A stretch of 64,000 nucleotides of DNA from Pedobacter rhizosphaerae. Lineage in GTDB: Bacteria; Bacteroidota; Bacteroidia; Sphingobacteriales; Sphingobacteriaceae. Positions 1 to 10,500 of this stretch are shown one piece after another (the first letter of the stretch is position 1; each line of letters opens with the position of its first letter). Under the pieces are notes generated by a model that searched no databases, was not told the DNA's origin, and saw only the letters and a program-made list of their open reading frames with translations. Location: assembly GCF_900111155.1 (NCBI RefSeq), contig NZ_FOGG01000001.1, forward strand, positions 1-64,000, in the 5' to 3' direction. The translations under genes and the position numbers were made by a program.

Positions 1-593
1 ATCCTAACCTGATAAAACACATGTTGCTTTCAGCCCCTGAACAACTATGGGTAAGCGATATTACCTACATCCGGACCCAGTTGGGCTTTAGTTATTTAAG
101 TCTGATTACTGATGCTTATTCCAGAAAGATTGTAGGATTCGCTCTCCATCCGAACCTTGAGGCTACTGGTTGCATCATCGCTTTGGAGATGGCCATCGCT
201 GGAAGAAAGAAGGACTCACCCTTTATATTGGTTCATCATTCGGATCGGGGGATACAATATTGTTCTAAAAGCTATACTGAGCTTCTAAATAGGGATAGGA
301 TCGCAATAAGTATGACTGAAAGCGGTAGTCCGTATGATAATGCTTTAGCCGAACGTGTTAACGGAATAGTAAAGAATGAGTTTTTTCCAAAACGGATATA
401 CCGTGATCATAAAGAAGCAAAAAGAAGTATTGGGATCATTATCAAAAACTACAACGAAAAAAGACCTCATGGCAGCCTGGATTATCTTACGCCAAGCAAA
501 GCACATGATATGAGCGGTGAAATAAAAAAACGCTGGAAGCATTACCCTTATAAGAAAAAGGATATAGAAAAGGATCAAATGGAGGCTGTTTGA
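1..593 (+). CDS. IS3-family transposase OrfB, 3' part (5' end outside window)
   Basis: Retroviral-integrase-type (rve) catalytic domain of an IS3-family transposase. The reading frame is open from the left edge, so the first ATG in the window (position 21) is internal and the N-terminal part is missing. Visible DDE residues are D in WVSDITYI, D in HHSDRGIQY and E in NALAERVNGIVKNEFF, in the spacing expected of the family. The C-terminal PHGSLDYLTPSKAH segment is typical of OrfB ends. Whether the element is intact upstream cannot be seen. The domain assignment is secure; the IS subgroup is not assigned. Confidence 0.9.
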   Translation, partial: PNLIKHMLLSAPEQLWVSDITYIRTQLGFSYLSLITDAYSRKIVGFALHPNLEATGCIIALEMAIAGRKKDSPFILVHHSDRGIQYCSKSYTELLNRDRIAISMTESGSPYDNALAERVNGIVKNEFFPKRIYRDHKEAKRSIGIIIKNYNEKRPHGSLDYLTPSKAHDMSGEIKKRWKHYPYKKKDIEKDQMEAV

Positions 594-652
594 TTCAAAT
601 AAAGAAAAAATGAATAGGCTTTTCTTTTAATAATAAATTACGAATTGTACAC

Positions 653-751
653 TTGTAAAGTAATATCAGAATTACCAGAAATGAGATGTAAACTTATTCC
701 AGTATTACCACCTAGAAAATGTAAACTTATTCTAGTATTACAACCCAAAAA
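653..751 (+). repeat. Three 33-bp direct repeats downstream of the transposase
   Basis: Three tandem copies with an exact 33-bp period start at 653, 686 and 719. The conserved core resembles TGTAAACTTATTCCAGTATT. Copies 2 and 3 match at 23 of 25 core positions; copy 1 matches copy 2 at about 18 of 25. They begin about 60 bp after the transposase stop. Repeated end sequences of this kind can serve as transposase-binding sites, as in IS21-type ends, but that role is inferred. The units are contiguous and lack unique spacers, so this is not a CRISPR. Confidence 0.6.
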
Positions 752-1330
752 CGACAAGTAAATTCAGGACGGCACACTCCTCAACCTGGTGAGATTATAT
801 TGTACGCTCGTTTAGCTTTTATGCTGACACCCTGTTTCGCACCAAACTGACGTGCTGTCTCGGATCAAGCTGTACGCACTGATCTTTGGATCAGTATTTC
901 TTCTCTCAGCAATTCCTTTTAATTTTTTAAGTTCAGGCCAAATAAAGGGCTCAGCAGTCCAGGTGCTACTTGATGTGGTCTTTGATCAGTCAATTGGGAT
1001 TTGAGCGTTTCAGGGCTTCTTTTGGAGGGAGATTTAGCTTTGCTTTCAATTCATGCTTTACTGATCTTGTGAAGAGCTTTAGGTATAGTCTTTAAACTGG
1101 ATGATTGGGAGTCTTTCCTAGGGGAAGGAAATTTGAGATCGAGGCCTGTTTTTGTTCAGAGGGAAATGGACAATTTAGGCAGCCTCCCAGCAATCGAATT
1201 CGCGTACTGTTTGGTCCGAAAGGGACTGTACAGTTTCAGTTTCATTGAAATATGCAAATAATTACTCCAAATAATCCTTTTGTACCTCATCAATATTCAA
1301 AATTACTCGCCCTTTTTCTAGCCCCATCCA
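752..1330. other. Gene-free spacer between IS remnant and tRNA
   Basis: About 580 bp with no convincing coding frame on either strand; stops interrupt all frames within about 55 codons. Base composition looks slightly richer in GC than the neighbouring spacers, which would suit decayed mobile DNA, but I recognise no protein remnant. Confidence 0.4.
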
Positions 1331-1364
1331 ACAAAAAAGCCAGCAGTTATAGGTAACTACTGGC
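1331..1364 (-). terminator. Intrinsic terminator of tRNA-Arg
   Basis: On the minus strand a GCCAGTAGTTA/TAACTGCTGGC hairpin (1339-1364, one mismatch) is followed directly by six T residues (1338-1333). It lies 8 bp beyond the 3' end of the tRNA gene, so it should end that transcript. Confidence 0.85.
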
Positions 1365-1372
1365 AAAAGGCG

Positions 1373-1444
1373 TGGTCCCGACGAGAATCGAACTCATATC
1401 TAAAGTTTAGGAAACTTCTATTCTATCCGTTGAACTACGGGACC
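1373..1444 (-). tRNA. tRNA-Arg (anticodon CCU)
   Basis: A full 72-nt cloverleaf can be drawn on the minus strand: acceptor GGTCCCG/CGGGACC with discriminator A, D-stem GTTC/GAAT, anticodon stem GAAGT/ACTTT with loop TTCCTAA (anticodon CCT in DNA), a 4-nt variable loop, and T-arm ATGAG/CTCGT with loop TTCGATT. The 3' CCA is not encoded. It reads AGG codons. Transcription runs leftward into the terminator at 1339-1364. The transposase fragment on the far side of the spacer suggests mobile DNA has landed near this tRNA. Confidence 0.95.
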
Positions 1445-1531
1445 TTATTGTGGCGCAAATATAATAAATCTTTTGAGCTGTAGCAGGGGATTTTTTTAAT
1501 AGTCCTCAGGCTTTATCAGTCGCTTTGAAAA

Positions 1532-1566
1532 AGTCATCAGTCCGAAGTCTAAAGTCTTAAGTCCTG
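1532..1566 (+). repeat. Heptamer-phased array, AGTCNNN type (5 units)
   Basis: Five consecutive 7-nt units, each beginning AGTC (1532, 1539, 1546, 1553, 1560), in the spacer between the tRNA and the end of metG. It is followed by CTCACC-type sequence up to the metG stop. The same phase recurs at 54502-54557 and elsewhere in the window. Confidence 0.7.
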
Positions 1567-1612
1567 GGCGCAGAGCTCGACTCACCGCCTTAACAGCTCA
1601 CCAGAACACCAC

Positions 1613-3718
1613 CTACCTAATCACGCTTCCTTCCTGAAATTGCGCTACAGGTGCTACAAAAACCAGTTTACCCGTGGCATCCTCAGCCATTAAAATCATG
1701 CCTTGCGAAACAATGCCTTTAATTTCTCTTGGTGCCAGGTTCACAATCATGCTCACTTGCTTGCCGATAATATCTTCTGGTTTATAATGCTCTGCTATAC
1801 CCGATACTACAGTACGCTCATCAATACCGGTATTAACCGTTAATTTTAACAATTTCTTGGTTTTTTCTACCTTTTCTGCAGCAATAATGGTAGCTACACG
1901 GATATCCATGGCCGAGAAATCATCAAACTGGATGTTTTCCTTAGCCGGGATAGCAGCTGCTGGTTGTGCATTGGCTGCCTTGCTTTGGTTTAGCTTTTCA
2001 ACTTGGAAATCGATCTCTGTATCTTCTATCTTTTCGAATAACAATACTGCTTCACCAATACTATGGCCTCTTTTAACCAAATTAATGGTTCCGGCATCTT
2101 CCCATTCCTGTCCACCATTTTCCAACATTTTCATCAATTTATCTGCTGTAAATGGCAAGAAAGGCTCAATTAAGATTTGAATATTAGCGGCAATCTGAAT
2201 GGCAATATTTAAGATGGTACGCACACGGTCTTCATCAGTTTTGATCAGTTTCCAGGGCTCAGTTTCAGCTAAATATTTATTTCCCAAACGGGCTACATTC
2301 ATCACCTCAGAAAGGGCTTCTCTAAAACGGTAGTTTTCAATAGATGCAGAAATTTTAGCCGGATAAGTCGCCAGTTCATCTATCACTGCCTGATCTGTAG
2401 GCGTAATCTCCATACAGGTAGGCACCACGCCGTTAAAGTATTTATGGGTTAAAACTACCACGCGGTTAACAAAGTTGCCCAAAATGGCTACGAGCTCATT
2501 GTTATTTCTGGCCTGAAAATCTTTCCAGGTAAAATCGTTATCTTTAGTTTCTGGCGCAGTAGCAGTAAGCACATAACGCAATACATCCTGCTTGCCTTCA
2601 AACTCTCTTAAATATTCGTTTAACCAAACGGCCCAGTTTTTAGAGGTCGATATTTTTTGCCCTTCCAGGTTTAAAAACTCATTGGCTGGAACGTTATCAG
2701 CTAGAGTATATTCGCCGTGCGCCATTAACATGGCCGGGAAAATGATACAATGGAAAACGATATTATCCTTACCGATAAAGTGCACCAATTTCGTTTCATC
2801 ACTCTTCCAGTATTCTTCCCATCCGCATTTATCGGCTTCGTAATTGTTAATGTAGTATTCTTCTGCTTTCGGATTCCACACATCTAGCTTGGCGTAGTTA
2901 CAAAGCTCTTTTGTAGCCGAGATATAACCAATAGGGGCATCGAACCAAACGTACAGTACTTTACCTTCGGCATCGCGCAGGGGAACACGTACACCCCATT
3001 CTAAGTCGCGGGTCATGGCGCGTGGCTGTAAGCCTGCGTTTAACCAGCTTTGGCATTGTCCATAAACATTGGGCCTCCACTCTTTGTGGCTTTCAATATA
3101 AGTTCTTAATCTATCCTCGTATTGATCTAAAGGCAGGAACCAGTTTTTGGTTTCTTTCAAGATCGGCTTATCTCCCGATAGGGTAGATTTAGGATTGATG
3201 AGATCGGTAGCGTTTAAGGTAGATCCGCAGTTTTCGCACTGATCGCCATAAGCATTCTCGTTACCGCATTTAGGGCAGGTACCTGTAATGTAACGATCGG
3301 CTAAAAATTGTTTTGCTGTTGGATCGTAGTACTGCTCGGTTACTTCTTCGGTAAAAACACCTTTATTGTAAAGTGTAGAGAAGAAATCTGCAGCCGTTTG
3401 GTGATGCGTTTGCGAAGATGTACGATGATAGATATCAAAAGAGATTCCGAATTCTTTAAAAGAATCGCCAATAATCTTGTGGTATTTATCTACTACTTCC
3501 TGAGGCGTAATGCCTTCTCTTTTGGCCTTTAGGGTAATGGGAACACCATTTTCATCAGAGCCGCAAATAAACTTCACATCGCGTTTATTAGACCTTAAAT
3601 AGCGGGCATAAATATCTGCAGGGATATAAACCCCAGCTAAGTGCCCAATGTGAACCGGTCCGTTAGTGTATGGAAGTGCCGCAGTTACGGTATATCTTTT
3701 TATTTTACTATTATCCAA
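1613..3718 (-). CDS. metG: Methionine--tRNA ligase with C-terminal tRNA-binding domain
   Basis: Charges tRNA-Met with methionine in the cytoplasm. The 701-residue protein has the class I signature HIGH at residues 23-26 ([11 protein letters not shown]) and a KMSKS-type loop KISTS near 355. The zinc knuckle CPKCG/CENCG lies at about 147-164, followed by the anticodon-binding helical domain. A C-terminal EMAP-II/Trbp111-like tRNA-binding domain (about 590-701, starting [12 protein letters not shown]) matches the long bacterial form of MetRS. The gene is divergent from the S66 peptidase gene, 41 bp from that gene's start. A TATCTTTG box just upstream of the ATG probably drives it. Confidence 0.98.
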   Translation of the reverse strand: MDNSKIKRYTVTAALPYTNGPVHIGHLAGVYIPADIYARYLRSNKRDVKFICGSDENGVPITLKAKREGITPQEVVDKYHKIIGDSFKEFGISFDIYHRTSSQTHHQTAADFFSTLYNKGVFTEEVTEQYYDPTAKQFLADRYITGTCPKCGNENAYGDQCENCGSTLNATDLINPKSTLSGDKPILKETKNWFLPLDQYEDRLRTYIESHKEWRPNVYGQCQSWLNAGLQPRAMTRDLEWGVRVPLRDAEGKVLYVWFDAPIGYISATKELCNYAKLDVWNPKAEEYYINNYEADKCGWEEYWKSDETKLVHFIGKDNIVFHCIIFPAMLMAHGEYTLADNVPANEFLNLEGQKISTSKNWAVWLNEYLREFEGKQDVLRYVLTATAPETKDNDFTWKDFQARNNNELVAILGNFVNRVVVLTHKYFNGVVPTCMEITPTDQAVIDELATYPAKISASIENYRFREALSEVMNVARLGNKYLAETEPWKLIKTDEDRVRTILNIAIQIAANIQILIEPFLPFTADKLMKMLENGGQEWEDAGTINLVKRGHSIGEAVLLFEKIEDTEIDFQVEKLNQSKAANAQPAAAIPAKENIQFDDFSAMDIRVATIIAAEKVEKTKKLLKLTVNTGIDERTVVSGIAEHYKPEDIIGKQVSMIVNLAPREIKGIVSQGMILMAEDATGKLVFVAPVAQFQEGSVIR

Positions 3719-3738
3719 AACAATTTTTATTAATTTGG

Positions 3739-3746
3739 CAAAGATA
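3739..3746 (-). promoter_or_regulatory. Putative -7 box (TATCTTTG) of metG
   Basis: TATCTTTG on the minus strand fits the Bacteroidota sigma-ABfr -7 consensus TAnnTTTG and lies 20 bp upstream of the metG ATG, implying a short leader. I do not see a clear TTTG -33 element at the usual distance. Confidence 0.45.
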
Positions 3747-3759
3747 AGTGTTTTTGAAG

Positions 3760-4659
3760 ATGATTAAGCAAGCCCCATATTTAAAAAAAGGAGATAAGAT
3801 TGCGCTGGTTTGTCCGGCGAAGAAATTACCTAAATCTATAGACCATGCAATTGCCGTTTTAGAAGGCTGGGGACTGGAAGTTGTCATCGGTAAAAGCCTT
3901 TACGCCAGTCACCACCAGTTTGCCGGTACAGATAGTTTACGCACAGCTGATATTCAACAGTTTCTGGACGACCAGGAGATTAAAGCCATTATTTCTGGCC
4001 GTGGAGGCTACGGCACCATCAGAATAATCGATCAGCTGGATTTTACTATATTTAAACAGCATCCGAAATGGTTTGTAGGCTTTAGTGACATTACCGTTCT
4101 CCTTTCGCACATCATTGCCGAAACGGAGCTTCAATGTATCCATGCCCAAATGCCTTATACTTTTGAGGAAGCTACGCCCGAATCTTTAACATCTTTAAGG
4201 AAATCGCTATTTGGCGAAAAGCAGGATTATAGTTACACCAGCGGATTTAAGAATAAAACAGGGGAGGCTTCCGGCCAGTTAATTGGGGGTAATTTAACTT
4301 TACTCTGCGCATTGCAAGGCTCGGTATCTGAAATGGACTTTAAGGACAAGATTCTGTTCTTAGAAGACATTGGTGAACAGGAATATGCGGTAGACAGAAT
4401 GCTTAGGATGTTGCAGAGAGCAGGTAAACTGAAAGACTTACGGGCATTGGTTATCGGCGCATTTAACGAGATAGCGGAAGAGAAAATTCCTTTTGGCCAA
4501 ACCGTTAATGAGGTGATTTGGGAGGTAGTAAAAGGCTATGATTACCCGGTTTGTTTTGATTTCCCTAGCGGACATATAGACAATAACCTGAGCATGGTTT
4601 TAGGTGCTGAAGTAAAGTTAACAGTAGAAAGCAATAACGTTCAATTTAAATATTTATAA
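3760..4659 (+). CDS. S66-family LD-carboxypeptidase
   Basis: Peptidase family S66 (LdcA/MccF type), which cleaves the L,D bond of murein tetrapeptides during peptidoglycan recycling, or related amide bonds. Family landmarks are visible: the N-terminal [12 protein letters not shown] strand, the nucleophile elbow GFSDIT (Ser), [16 protein letters not shown] (Glu) and FPSGHIDNN (His), forming the Ser-Glu-His triad. At about 300 residues it has normal length. I start at the ATG at 3760; an in-frame GTG at 3748 would add only MFLK. It is followed after 1 bp by a DoxX gene, suggesting cotranscription. Exact substrate not determined. Confidence 0.9.
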   Translation: MIKQAPYLKKGDKIALVCPAKKLPKSIDHAIAVLEGWGLEVVIGKSLYASHHQFAGTDSLRTADIQQFLDDQEIKAIISGRGGYGTIRIIDQLDFTIFKQHPKWFVGFSDITVLLSHIIAETELQCIHAQMPYTFEEATPESLTSLRKSLFGEKQDYSYTSGFKNKTGEASGQLIGGNLTLLCALQGSVSEMDFKDKILFLEDIGEQEYAVDRMLRMLQRAGKLKDLRALVIGAFNEIAEEKIPFGQTVNEVIWEVVKGYDYPVCFDFPSGHIDNNLSMVLGAEVKLTVESNNVQFKYL

Positions 4660-4660
4660 G

Positions 4661-5068
4661 ATGGCTATTTTTGACAATTTAGGCAAGTATCGCAACACAG
4701 GTTTATTACTGCTGAGGTTAGGTTTGGGGGTAATGTTTATTATTCATGGTTTCCCTAAACTGGCGGGTGGACCAGCTGGCTGGACAGGCCTTGGTGGCAG
4801 CATGAAAGTAATTGGTATTGATTTTCAACCTGTATTTTGGGGCTTTATGGCCGCAGCTACCGAAACCTTTGGTGGCTTTCTATTAATTGTAGGGCTCTTT
4901 TATCGCCCTGCATGTATGCTTTTGGTATTTACCATGATTATTGCTGCACTGGTTCATTTCGGCAAAGGAGACGGCCTGCAAGGTGCTAGTCATGCCATAG
5001 AGTTAGGCATTGTATTCTTCAGTTTGATTTTTATCGGACCAGGGAAGTATAGTGTGGATAAGAAATAA
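4661..5068 (+). CDS. DoxX-family membrane protein
   Basis: A 135-residue integral membrane protein with four predicted hydrophobic helices. The N-terminal segment GLLLLRLGLGVMFIIHGFPK is the characteristic DoxX start, followed by FWGFMAAATETFGGFLLIVGL. DoxX proteins are linked to redox and thiol stress in some bacteria, but the role here is unknown. The start codon follows the S66 peptidase stop by one base, so the two are almost certainly translated from one mRNA. Confidence 0.88.
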   Translation: MAIFDNLGKYRNTGLLLLRLGLGVMFIIHGFPKLAGGPAGWTGLGGSMKVIGIDFQPVFWGFMAAATETFGGFLLIVGLFYRPACMLLVFTMIIAALVHFGKGDGLQGASHAIELGIVFFSLIFIGPGKYSVDKK

Positions 5069-5076
5069 AAAAAACA

Positions 5077-5225
5077 GGCTGTATCATAAATCAATTAATT
5101 TCTTGAATATTATCACGTAGAGTTTGTCGAAATACATTAAGAAAAGTTCATCAAATTCTCGATAACTTGCCCGATTTTCACCAGGGGCCTCAAGTGAAGG
5201 GAGAAAAATATGATATGATACAGCC
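5077..5225. mobile_element. Small inverted-repeat element, copy 1 (MITE-like)
   Basis: A 149-bp segment bounded by perfect 11-bp inverted repeats, GGCTGTATCAT at 5077-5087 and ATGATACAGCC at 5215-5225. It fills the spacer between two convergent genes almost exactly. A relative at 31394-31646 shares its ends and the internal motif CCCGATTTT plus CAGG. It has no ORF. It may also act as a bidirectional terminator; the mobile nature is inferred from the two related copies. Confidence 0.6.
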
Positions 5226-5230
5226 GATTT

Positions 5231-5890
5231 TTATTGGTTCAAAAACTTGAATAACTCAACCAAGTCTTCCTCATTCTTCAAACTTTTATTTGCAGATAAA
5301 TAAGTATCCAGCTGACTTTTATGATTTGCCAAAATAGTTTCTAAACTTTTCTTATTGATCTTAAACTCTTCCAGCTTAGTGTTTTTGAGATAATAATACT
5401 TTTTGTTTTCATCAATAACTTTATTGAGGTTGGCAGAATTATACCCTTTTGCTTCCAAAAGGGTTTTTTTGACTTTCTTATAAACTTTAAACTTTCCATC
5501 GGCCAATACCTCATAATAACCAGCATTGCCTGAGCCGGATTCAGGTGTAAGATATATATACCTCTTACTAGCTGTTCCTGATTTAATCACAAAAGACTTC
5601 ACCTTAGGCTTGAATTCATAGCTTGCTCCATTTGCCTGAAAAAGGAGGTTATCTGTAACTTGATCGTATTTTAATGAAAGGTTCTGTATCAATTTATTTT
5701 CATTTGTAATCACTTCACCAAGTTTCCAATCTGCATAGAGATAAGCACTACCCTCAATATTTTCGTAACGTTTATCCGTTATTAATTTTCCCTTTTCATC
5801 AGGAATAAACTGATACTGCGCATTTACATTTTTTACAGCCAAAAGTATAAAAAACAGAATAACGCTCGAGATTTTTGCGTTTAATTTCAT
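5231..5890 (-). CDS. Secreted protein of unknown function
   Basis: Not recognised. About 219 residues with a signal peptide (MKLNAKISSVILFFILLAV, cleavage after ...NVNA) and a mature part rich in Lys, Tyr and Asn with predicted beta strands (YRYIYLTPESGS, GYYEVLADGKFKVY) and a helical C terminus. I choose the ATG at 5890; an upstream in-frame start at 5914 would begin inside the terminator hairpin of the preceding susCD operon. It is probably exported to the periplasm or cell surface. Confidence 0.75.
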   Translation of the reverse strand: MKLNAKISSVILFFILLAVKNVNAQYQFIPDEKGKLITDKRYENIEGSAYLYADWKLGEVITNENKLIQNLSLKYDQVTDNLLFQANGASYEFKPKVKSFVIKSGTASKRYIYLTPESGSGNAGYYEVLADGKFKVYKKVKKTLLEAKGYNSANLNKVIDENKKYYYLKNTKLEEFKINKKSLETILANHKSQLDTYLSANKSLKNEEDLVELFKFLNQ

Positions 5891-5903
5891 ATTTATAAAA
5901 TTA

Positions 5904-5926
5904 AAAGAGCCCAAAGTGGGCTCTTT
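5904..5926 (-). terminator. Terminator of susCD operon 1
   Basis: Perfect 10-bp stem AAAGAGCCCA/TGGGCTCTTT with a 3-nt loop, 15 bp after the SusD stop at 5941. On the minus strand the stem ends in T residues followed by AATTT. It separates the susCD operon from the secreted-protein gene downstream. Confidence 0.8.
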
Positions 5927-5940
5927 ATTATAAAGTTAAT

Positions 5941-7557
5941 TTACCATGTAGGATTTTGTTGAGCTTTCAATGTTGGATTGTTGGTCGTTTCAGAAAGCGG
6001 AATTGGCCAAACAAATCTATAATCTGCATAAGGTATAGCAACAACAGATCTAGCTCCTGTATATGGGGTTGATGCATTCCATGAAGCGAAGGTGGTGCCG
6101 GCAAAAGAAACCTTTGCAGGTATCCCTCCAGTTGTAAATGTAGCATCTGTAGCCAGTCTATGAATATCGCCCCAACGGTGACCTTCAGCTAAGAACTCTA
6201 TTCTTCTTTCATCTAAAATTGCCTGAACCAGGCTGTTTGGCGTAGCAAAGTTGGCAATCGTGTACTGATCAGCTACATTGGTTATGGCTCTGTTACGCAC
6301 TGCATTTAATAATGCAAGTGCTCTCAGGTCCAGGCTATTTGTTCTCGATAAAGCTTCAGCAAGATTTAGTAACACCTCCGAATACCGGATTATAGGGTTA
6401 GCATCAGTAAAAGTAGCCGGATCACGATATTTATTAGAGAAATAAGCTCTTGCAGCTACCGTTGAACTTGCATCGCTATTAGCCAACAACGTTCTTCTTA
6501 AATCATTTGCTTTCCAGAACGGCGCATTCCAGATAATCGGAGAAATAGCAATTAATCCCCGGCCAGGTGCCTTACTGTACATGGTAGAAATAGCCCCATT
6601 AGTACCAGAATTTCTATTCGTATTATTCTCGATCGAAAATATAGATTCGTTGGTTCCATAATTTTGAGCAAAGGCAGCATCAGGGCTGCTAGCCAGTTCG
6701 TAAGACCCTACAGTACTTTTAAATGGAGCAGTTAACGATACGATTTTATTCCCTTCTTCAACCACTTTAGCCCAGTTGTTCATGTGTAGATAAATTCTGG
6801 TTTTAATCGCAATTGCAGCACCCCTTGTTGCGTGGGTGATCTTCAAACTTGCAGAAGAATAAGTAGGAGGCAAATTGCTTTCTGCATAATTTAAGTCTTC
6901 CAAAATTTTATCGTAGCAATCCTTAACAGTATTTCTGCCTTGATTATTATTTTGAGTTACCCTTTCAGGTGTATTTACGGGTAGCGTACGATAAGGCACC
7001 CCAGGATGAGTTGCTCCCGCGGTATGACCATAAGGACGAGCAAAGTGAATCAGTAGTTCGTGATGCGCCAATGCCCTTAAGAAACGTGCTTCACCTTCAT
7101 ATTGCTTAGCAAGATCGGCAGTAATTACATTTTTTGCTGCCGCACCTTGCACTCCTTCTATAACTACGTTGGCTCGATTAATTAAGGCATAGAGTGTTTC
7201 CCACATAGCTGTACCATTAGGAGAGTTGGTAGCATTTGTTGTTTCATAAGTTATAAGATAAAACGATGGAACGGCAATTACATCTTCTCCTCGGGCATCT
7301 TGTTGCTCTGTATTTGCTGCTCCAAAAGGATACCCACGATTTGTTCCATCTGTATACGCTCCGGCTTGAGCTGCGCTATATACTCCAGTAACAGCCTGTG
7401 CTACACGATCCGGAGTTGTAAAGGCCTCTTCCTCAGCAAAACTGTTATTAGGAACCAGATCAGTAAATTTCTTGCAGGAACTTACAGTTAATGTAAGTCC
7501 AATCATCATAAAAGCCACGCTGTTACGAATATTTATATGTTTTATTATTTTTTTCAT
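5941..7557 (-). CDS. SusD/RagB-family nutrient-binding lipoprotein (pair 1)
   Basis: Surface lipoprotein that caps the SusC barrel and binds its nutrient. The 538-residue protein has a lipoprotein signal with the acylated Cys at residue 28 (LTVSSCKK). Next come the TPR-like helical core (FLRALAHHELLIHFARPYG) and the C-terminal SusD/RagB domain with AILDERRIEFLAEGHRWGDI and IPLSETTNNP. It starts 20 bp after its SusC partner and is cotranscribed with it. The substrate cannot be read from the sequence; no glycoside hydrolase lies nearby. Confidence 0.95.
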   Translation of the reverse strand: MKKIIKHINIRNSVAFMMIGLTLTVSSCKKFTDLVPNNSFAEEEAFTTPDRVAQAVTGVYSAAQAGAYTDGTNRGYPFGAANTEQQDARGEDVIAVPSFYLITYETTNATNSPNGTAMWETLYALINRANVVIEGVQGAAAKNVITADLAKQYEGEARFLRALAHHELLIHFARPYGHTAGATHPGVPYRTLPVNTPERVTQNNNQGRNTVKDCYDKILEDLNYAESNLPPTYSSASLKITHATRGAAIAIKTRIYLHMNNWAKVVEEGNKIVSLTAPFKSTVGSYELASSPDAAFAQNYGTNESIFSIENNTNRNSGTNGAISTMYSKAPGRGLIAISPIIWNAPFWKANDLRRTLLANSDASSTVAARAYFSNKYRDPATFTDANPIIRYSEVLLNLAEALSRTNSLDLRALALLNAVRNRAITNVADQYTIANFATPNSLVQAILDERRIEFLAEGHRWGDIHRLATDATFTTGGIPAKVSFAGTTFASWNASTPYTGARSVVAIPYADYRFVWPIPLSETTNNPTLKAQQNPTW

Positions 7558-7577
7558 TTCCTTAGATTTTGATAGTG

Positions 7578-10500
7578 TTAAAAACCTAGATTCAAACCAA
7601 ATGTAAATGTTCTCAATTGAGGGTTTCCATTAAAATCTACGCCTGCACCGGTGGTATTGGTTTCAGGATCCAAACCTTTATAACCAGTAATCACAAATAA
7701 ATTTTGAGCAGACGCATATACTCTTACTTTTTTGATGCTCCCTTTTGATAAAATAGAGCTTGGTAATGAGTATCCTAATGCTAGATTATCCATTCTTAAA
7801 AAATCACCTTTTTCAACAAACCTCGACAACGAGTTGTTATCCAGATTAATAAAAGAACCTCTAGCTGCCCATAGTCTAGGCATTTGTCCATCACCAGGAT
7901 TTTCCGGGCTTTGCCATCTTCCCAAAACCTCAGTACTATTATTTACAAAGTTGTTACTCAATAAGTCTTGTCTGGTTCTGTTCATAATGTAATTACCACC
8001 TTGGAATCTTAAGAACACATTTAAGTCGAAATCTCCATAAGTAATGGTATTGTTAAAGCCTCCAAACCACTTAGGTAATGAGTTTCCAAGAATTACCTTA
8101 TCTGCAGCAGTAAGCGACGAGCGGTTATCTGGGTTTGTAGCACTAACTGGCTGTGCCGCATTGAAGAAATAGTTTGGATTAGCCGGATCATACTTATAGT
8201 ATGTTGTATTGCTGATTCGACCCTGTACTAAGCTACCATCAGCTTTCACATACAGCGGATTTCCATTTGCAGCATTTACGCCAGCATATTGGTAACCATA
8301 TAATGTTCGGATAGATTCACCAACACGGGTAAGGTTATAATCTCCAACAATATCGTTACCATCAACTAAACCGGTAACCACATTTTTCTGGATAGAGAAG
8401 TTTAATGTAGTATTCCAGGTGACTTTGCCTGCAGGTAACACACTCGCATTTACTGAAAACTCCCAGCCTTTATTGCTCATACTACCCACATTTCTACTAA
8501 TGGAGTTTCCAGGCACACCTAATACTGGCGCTGTTGGAGCAGCCAAAATCAAATCTTTAGTGTCTTGTTTCCAGTAGCCTAATCCCAAGTTTATCCTGTT
8601 TTCCAACAAACCAATATCTAATCCAACATCGTATTTCTTCTGCGATTCCCATTTTAGTAATGGATTTCCGGTATTATTAAATCCAATACCTCCTTGATTA
8701 CCATAAAGTGCAGCACCGTATGTTCCAAAATAAGGGAATGAACCAATATCAGTATTTCCAACTTCAGCAAAAGACGCTTTTAATCTTAAATCAGAAATGA
8801 AACTCAAGCCAGATGCATTTTTGAAGAAATCTTCTTCCGTAATGCGGTACTGAACGCCCACCCCTGGAAAATAACCTACTCTGTTATTGAGTGGAAGTGA
8901 TGATAAAGCATCTCTACGAATGGAACCCGTGATGTAATATTTATTTTTGTAGTTATAGTTAAACCTTCCCAAATATGATTCAATACCATTCAGAGTTAAA
9001 CCTCCTGAAACAGTAGGGGTAATAAATGTACCTGAAGTAATGTTTTGGTTAAAGTAAATGTTCAGTAAGTTAGATACGTTAGCCTGGAAGAAAGAAGATC
9101 TTTGCTTTTGCAACTCTGATACTAATGTAACATCGATATTATGCTCTCCATTAATGGATTTTGTGTACGACAAAATATTTTGCCAGTTCCATCTGAAAAA
9201 TGGACTGTATGCCTGAGACATTGATCCATTACCACTAAAACCATCGCCATGGCGAGGATCTGTATAAACAAAATCTTCGATGTAGGAACCATCAATTCCT
9301 AATTGTGTTTTGAACTTCAAGCCGTCAAAAATCTTTGCCTCTAAATAGGTTGATCCAATTAAACGAATGGTTTGAGATTGACGAACATTATTATCCAATA
9401 CAAATCTGATGTTAGGAATATTATCAGAAATAGGACTCAAATTAGCACCTGGCCCGAGTGATCTTCTATCTGCGCTAATATTGTAACCAGTGATATCTGT
9501 ATCACTATAAACAGGTACGTTAGGCAACATACGTGTAGCCGCAAAAATATTTCCTGAAAGGTTGTTCGAGCCAGCTAAAGGCCCTAAGTTCTTCTGATAA
9601 GTTACCCCTGAAGTAATACCGAATGTTAAAAAGTTGGTGATTTTTTGATCCAGATTCGCTCTAAAACTATATTTCCTCAACGAGTTGGATACAATTGCGC
9701 CTTTTTGATCTGTAAAACCAAGCGACATAAAGTACTTCGTTTTGTCGGTTCCACCTGAAGCAGATACTGAATGGCTTTGCTGTACAGATTGCTGGAAAAC
9801 AGCATCTTGCCAATCCGTATCGATGAAGCCTCCGGATCCATCTGGAGTAGCTTTAGCCTGAGGTGTTTGACCTGCATTAGTGAAACGCTCGTTTGCTATG
9901 GTCACAAATTGATCAGCATTCAATAAGTCAAAACGGCTGGAAATATTTGCAATGGCGGTCCAACCATCATAGTTGAATTGCACACCCGACTTACCTCTTT
10001 TAGTTGTAATCAACACAACTCCATTGGCAGCTCTTGATCCATAGATGGCCGTAGCAGCACCATCTTTAAGTACCTCCACAGATTCAATATCATTGGAATT
10101 GATGTCAGCTAAAGCATTAACAGAGGTAAATCCACCCACGTCACCACTAATAACGGGAATACCATCTACCACATACAAAGGTGAAGCACCTGAGGTAATG
10201 GAATTTATACCACGAATTCTAATTTGAGGCGCCTGGCCTAATAAACCAGAGGGTGTAATAACCTGAACACCTGTAGCTTTACCAGCTAGCGCACGATCAA
10301 AAGAAGGGGCAGGTATATTTTGAAGTGATTCTCCAGACACCTTTGCTATACTACCAATAACGTCCTTCTTTGCGGCAGTACCATAGCCTACTACTACAAC
10401 ATCTGTTAATGATTGTGCATCCGAAGCTAAACTAACATTAATTGTGTTTTTGCCAGTAATTGAAATAGATTGGCTAATATAGCCCACAGAGCTAAATTCT

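Noticed and set aside
653..751. Possible CRISPR array
   Set aside because: Only three degenerate copies, no unique spacers of constant length between exact repeats, and no cas genes in the window.
1445..1612. Possible small gene between the tRNA and metG
   Set aside because: The stretch consists of heptamer units and CTCACC-type repeats, with no start codon or usable frame.
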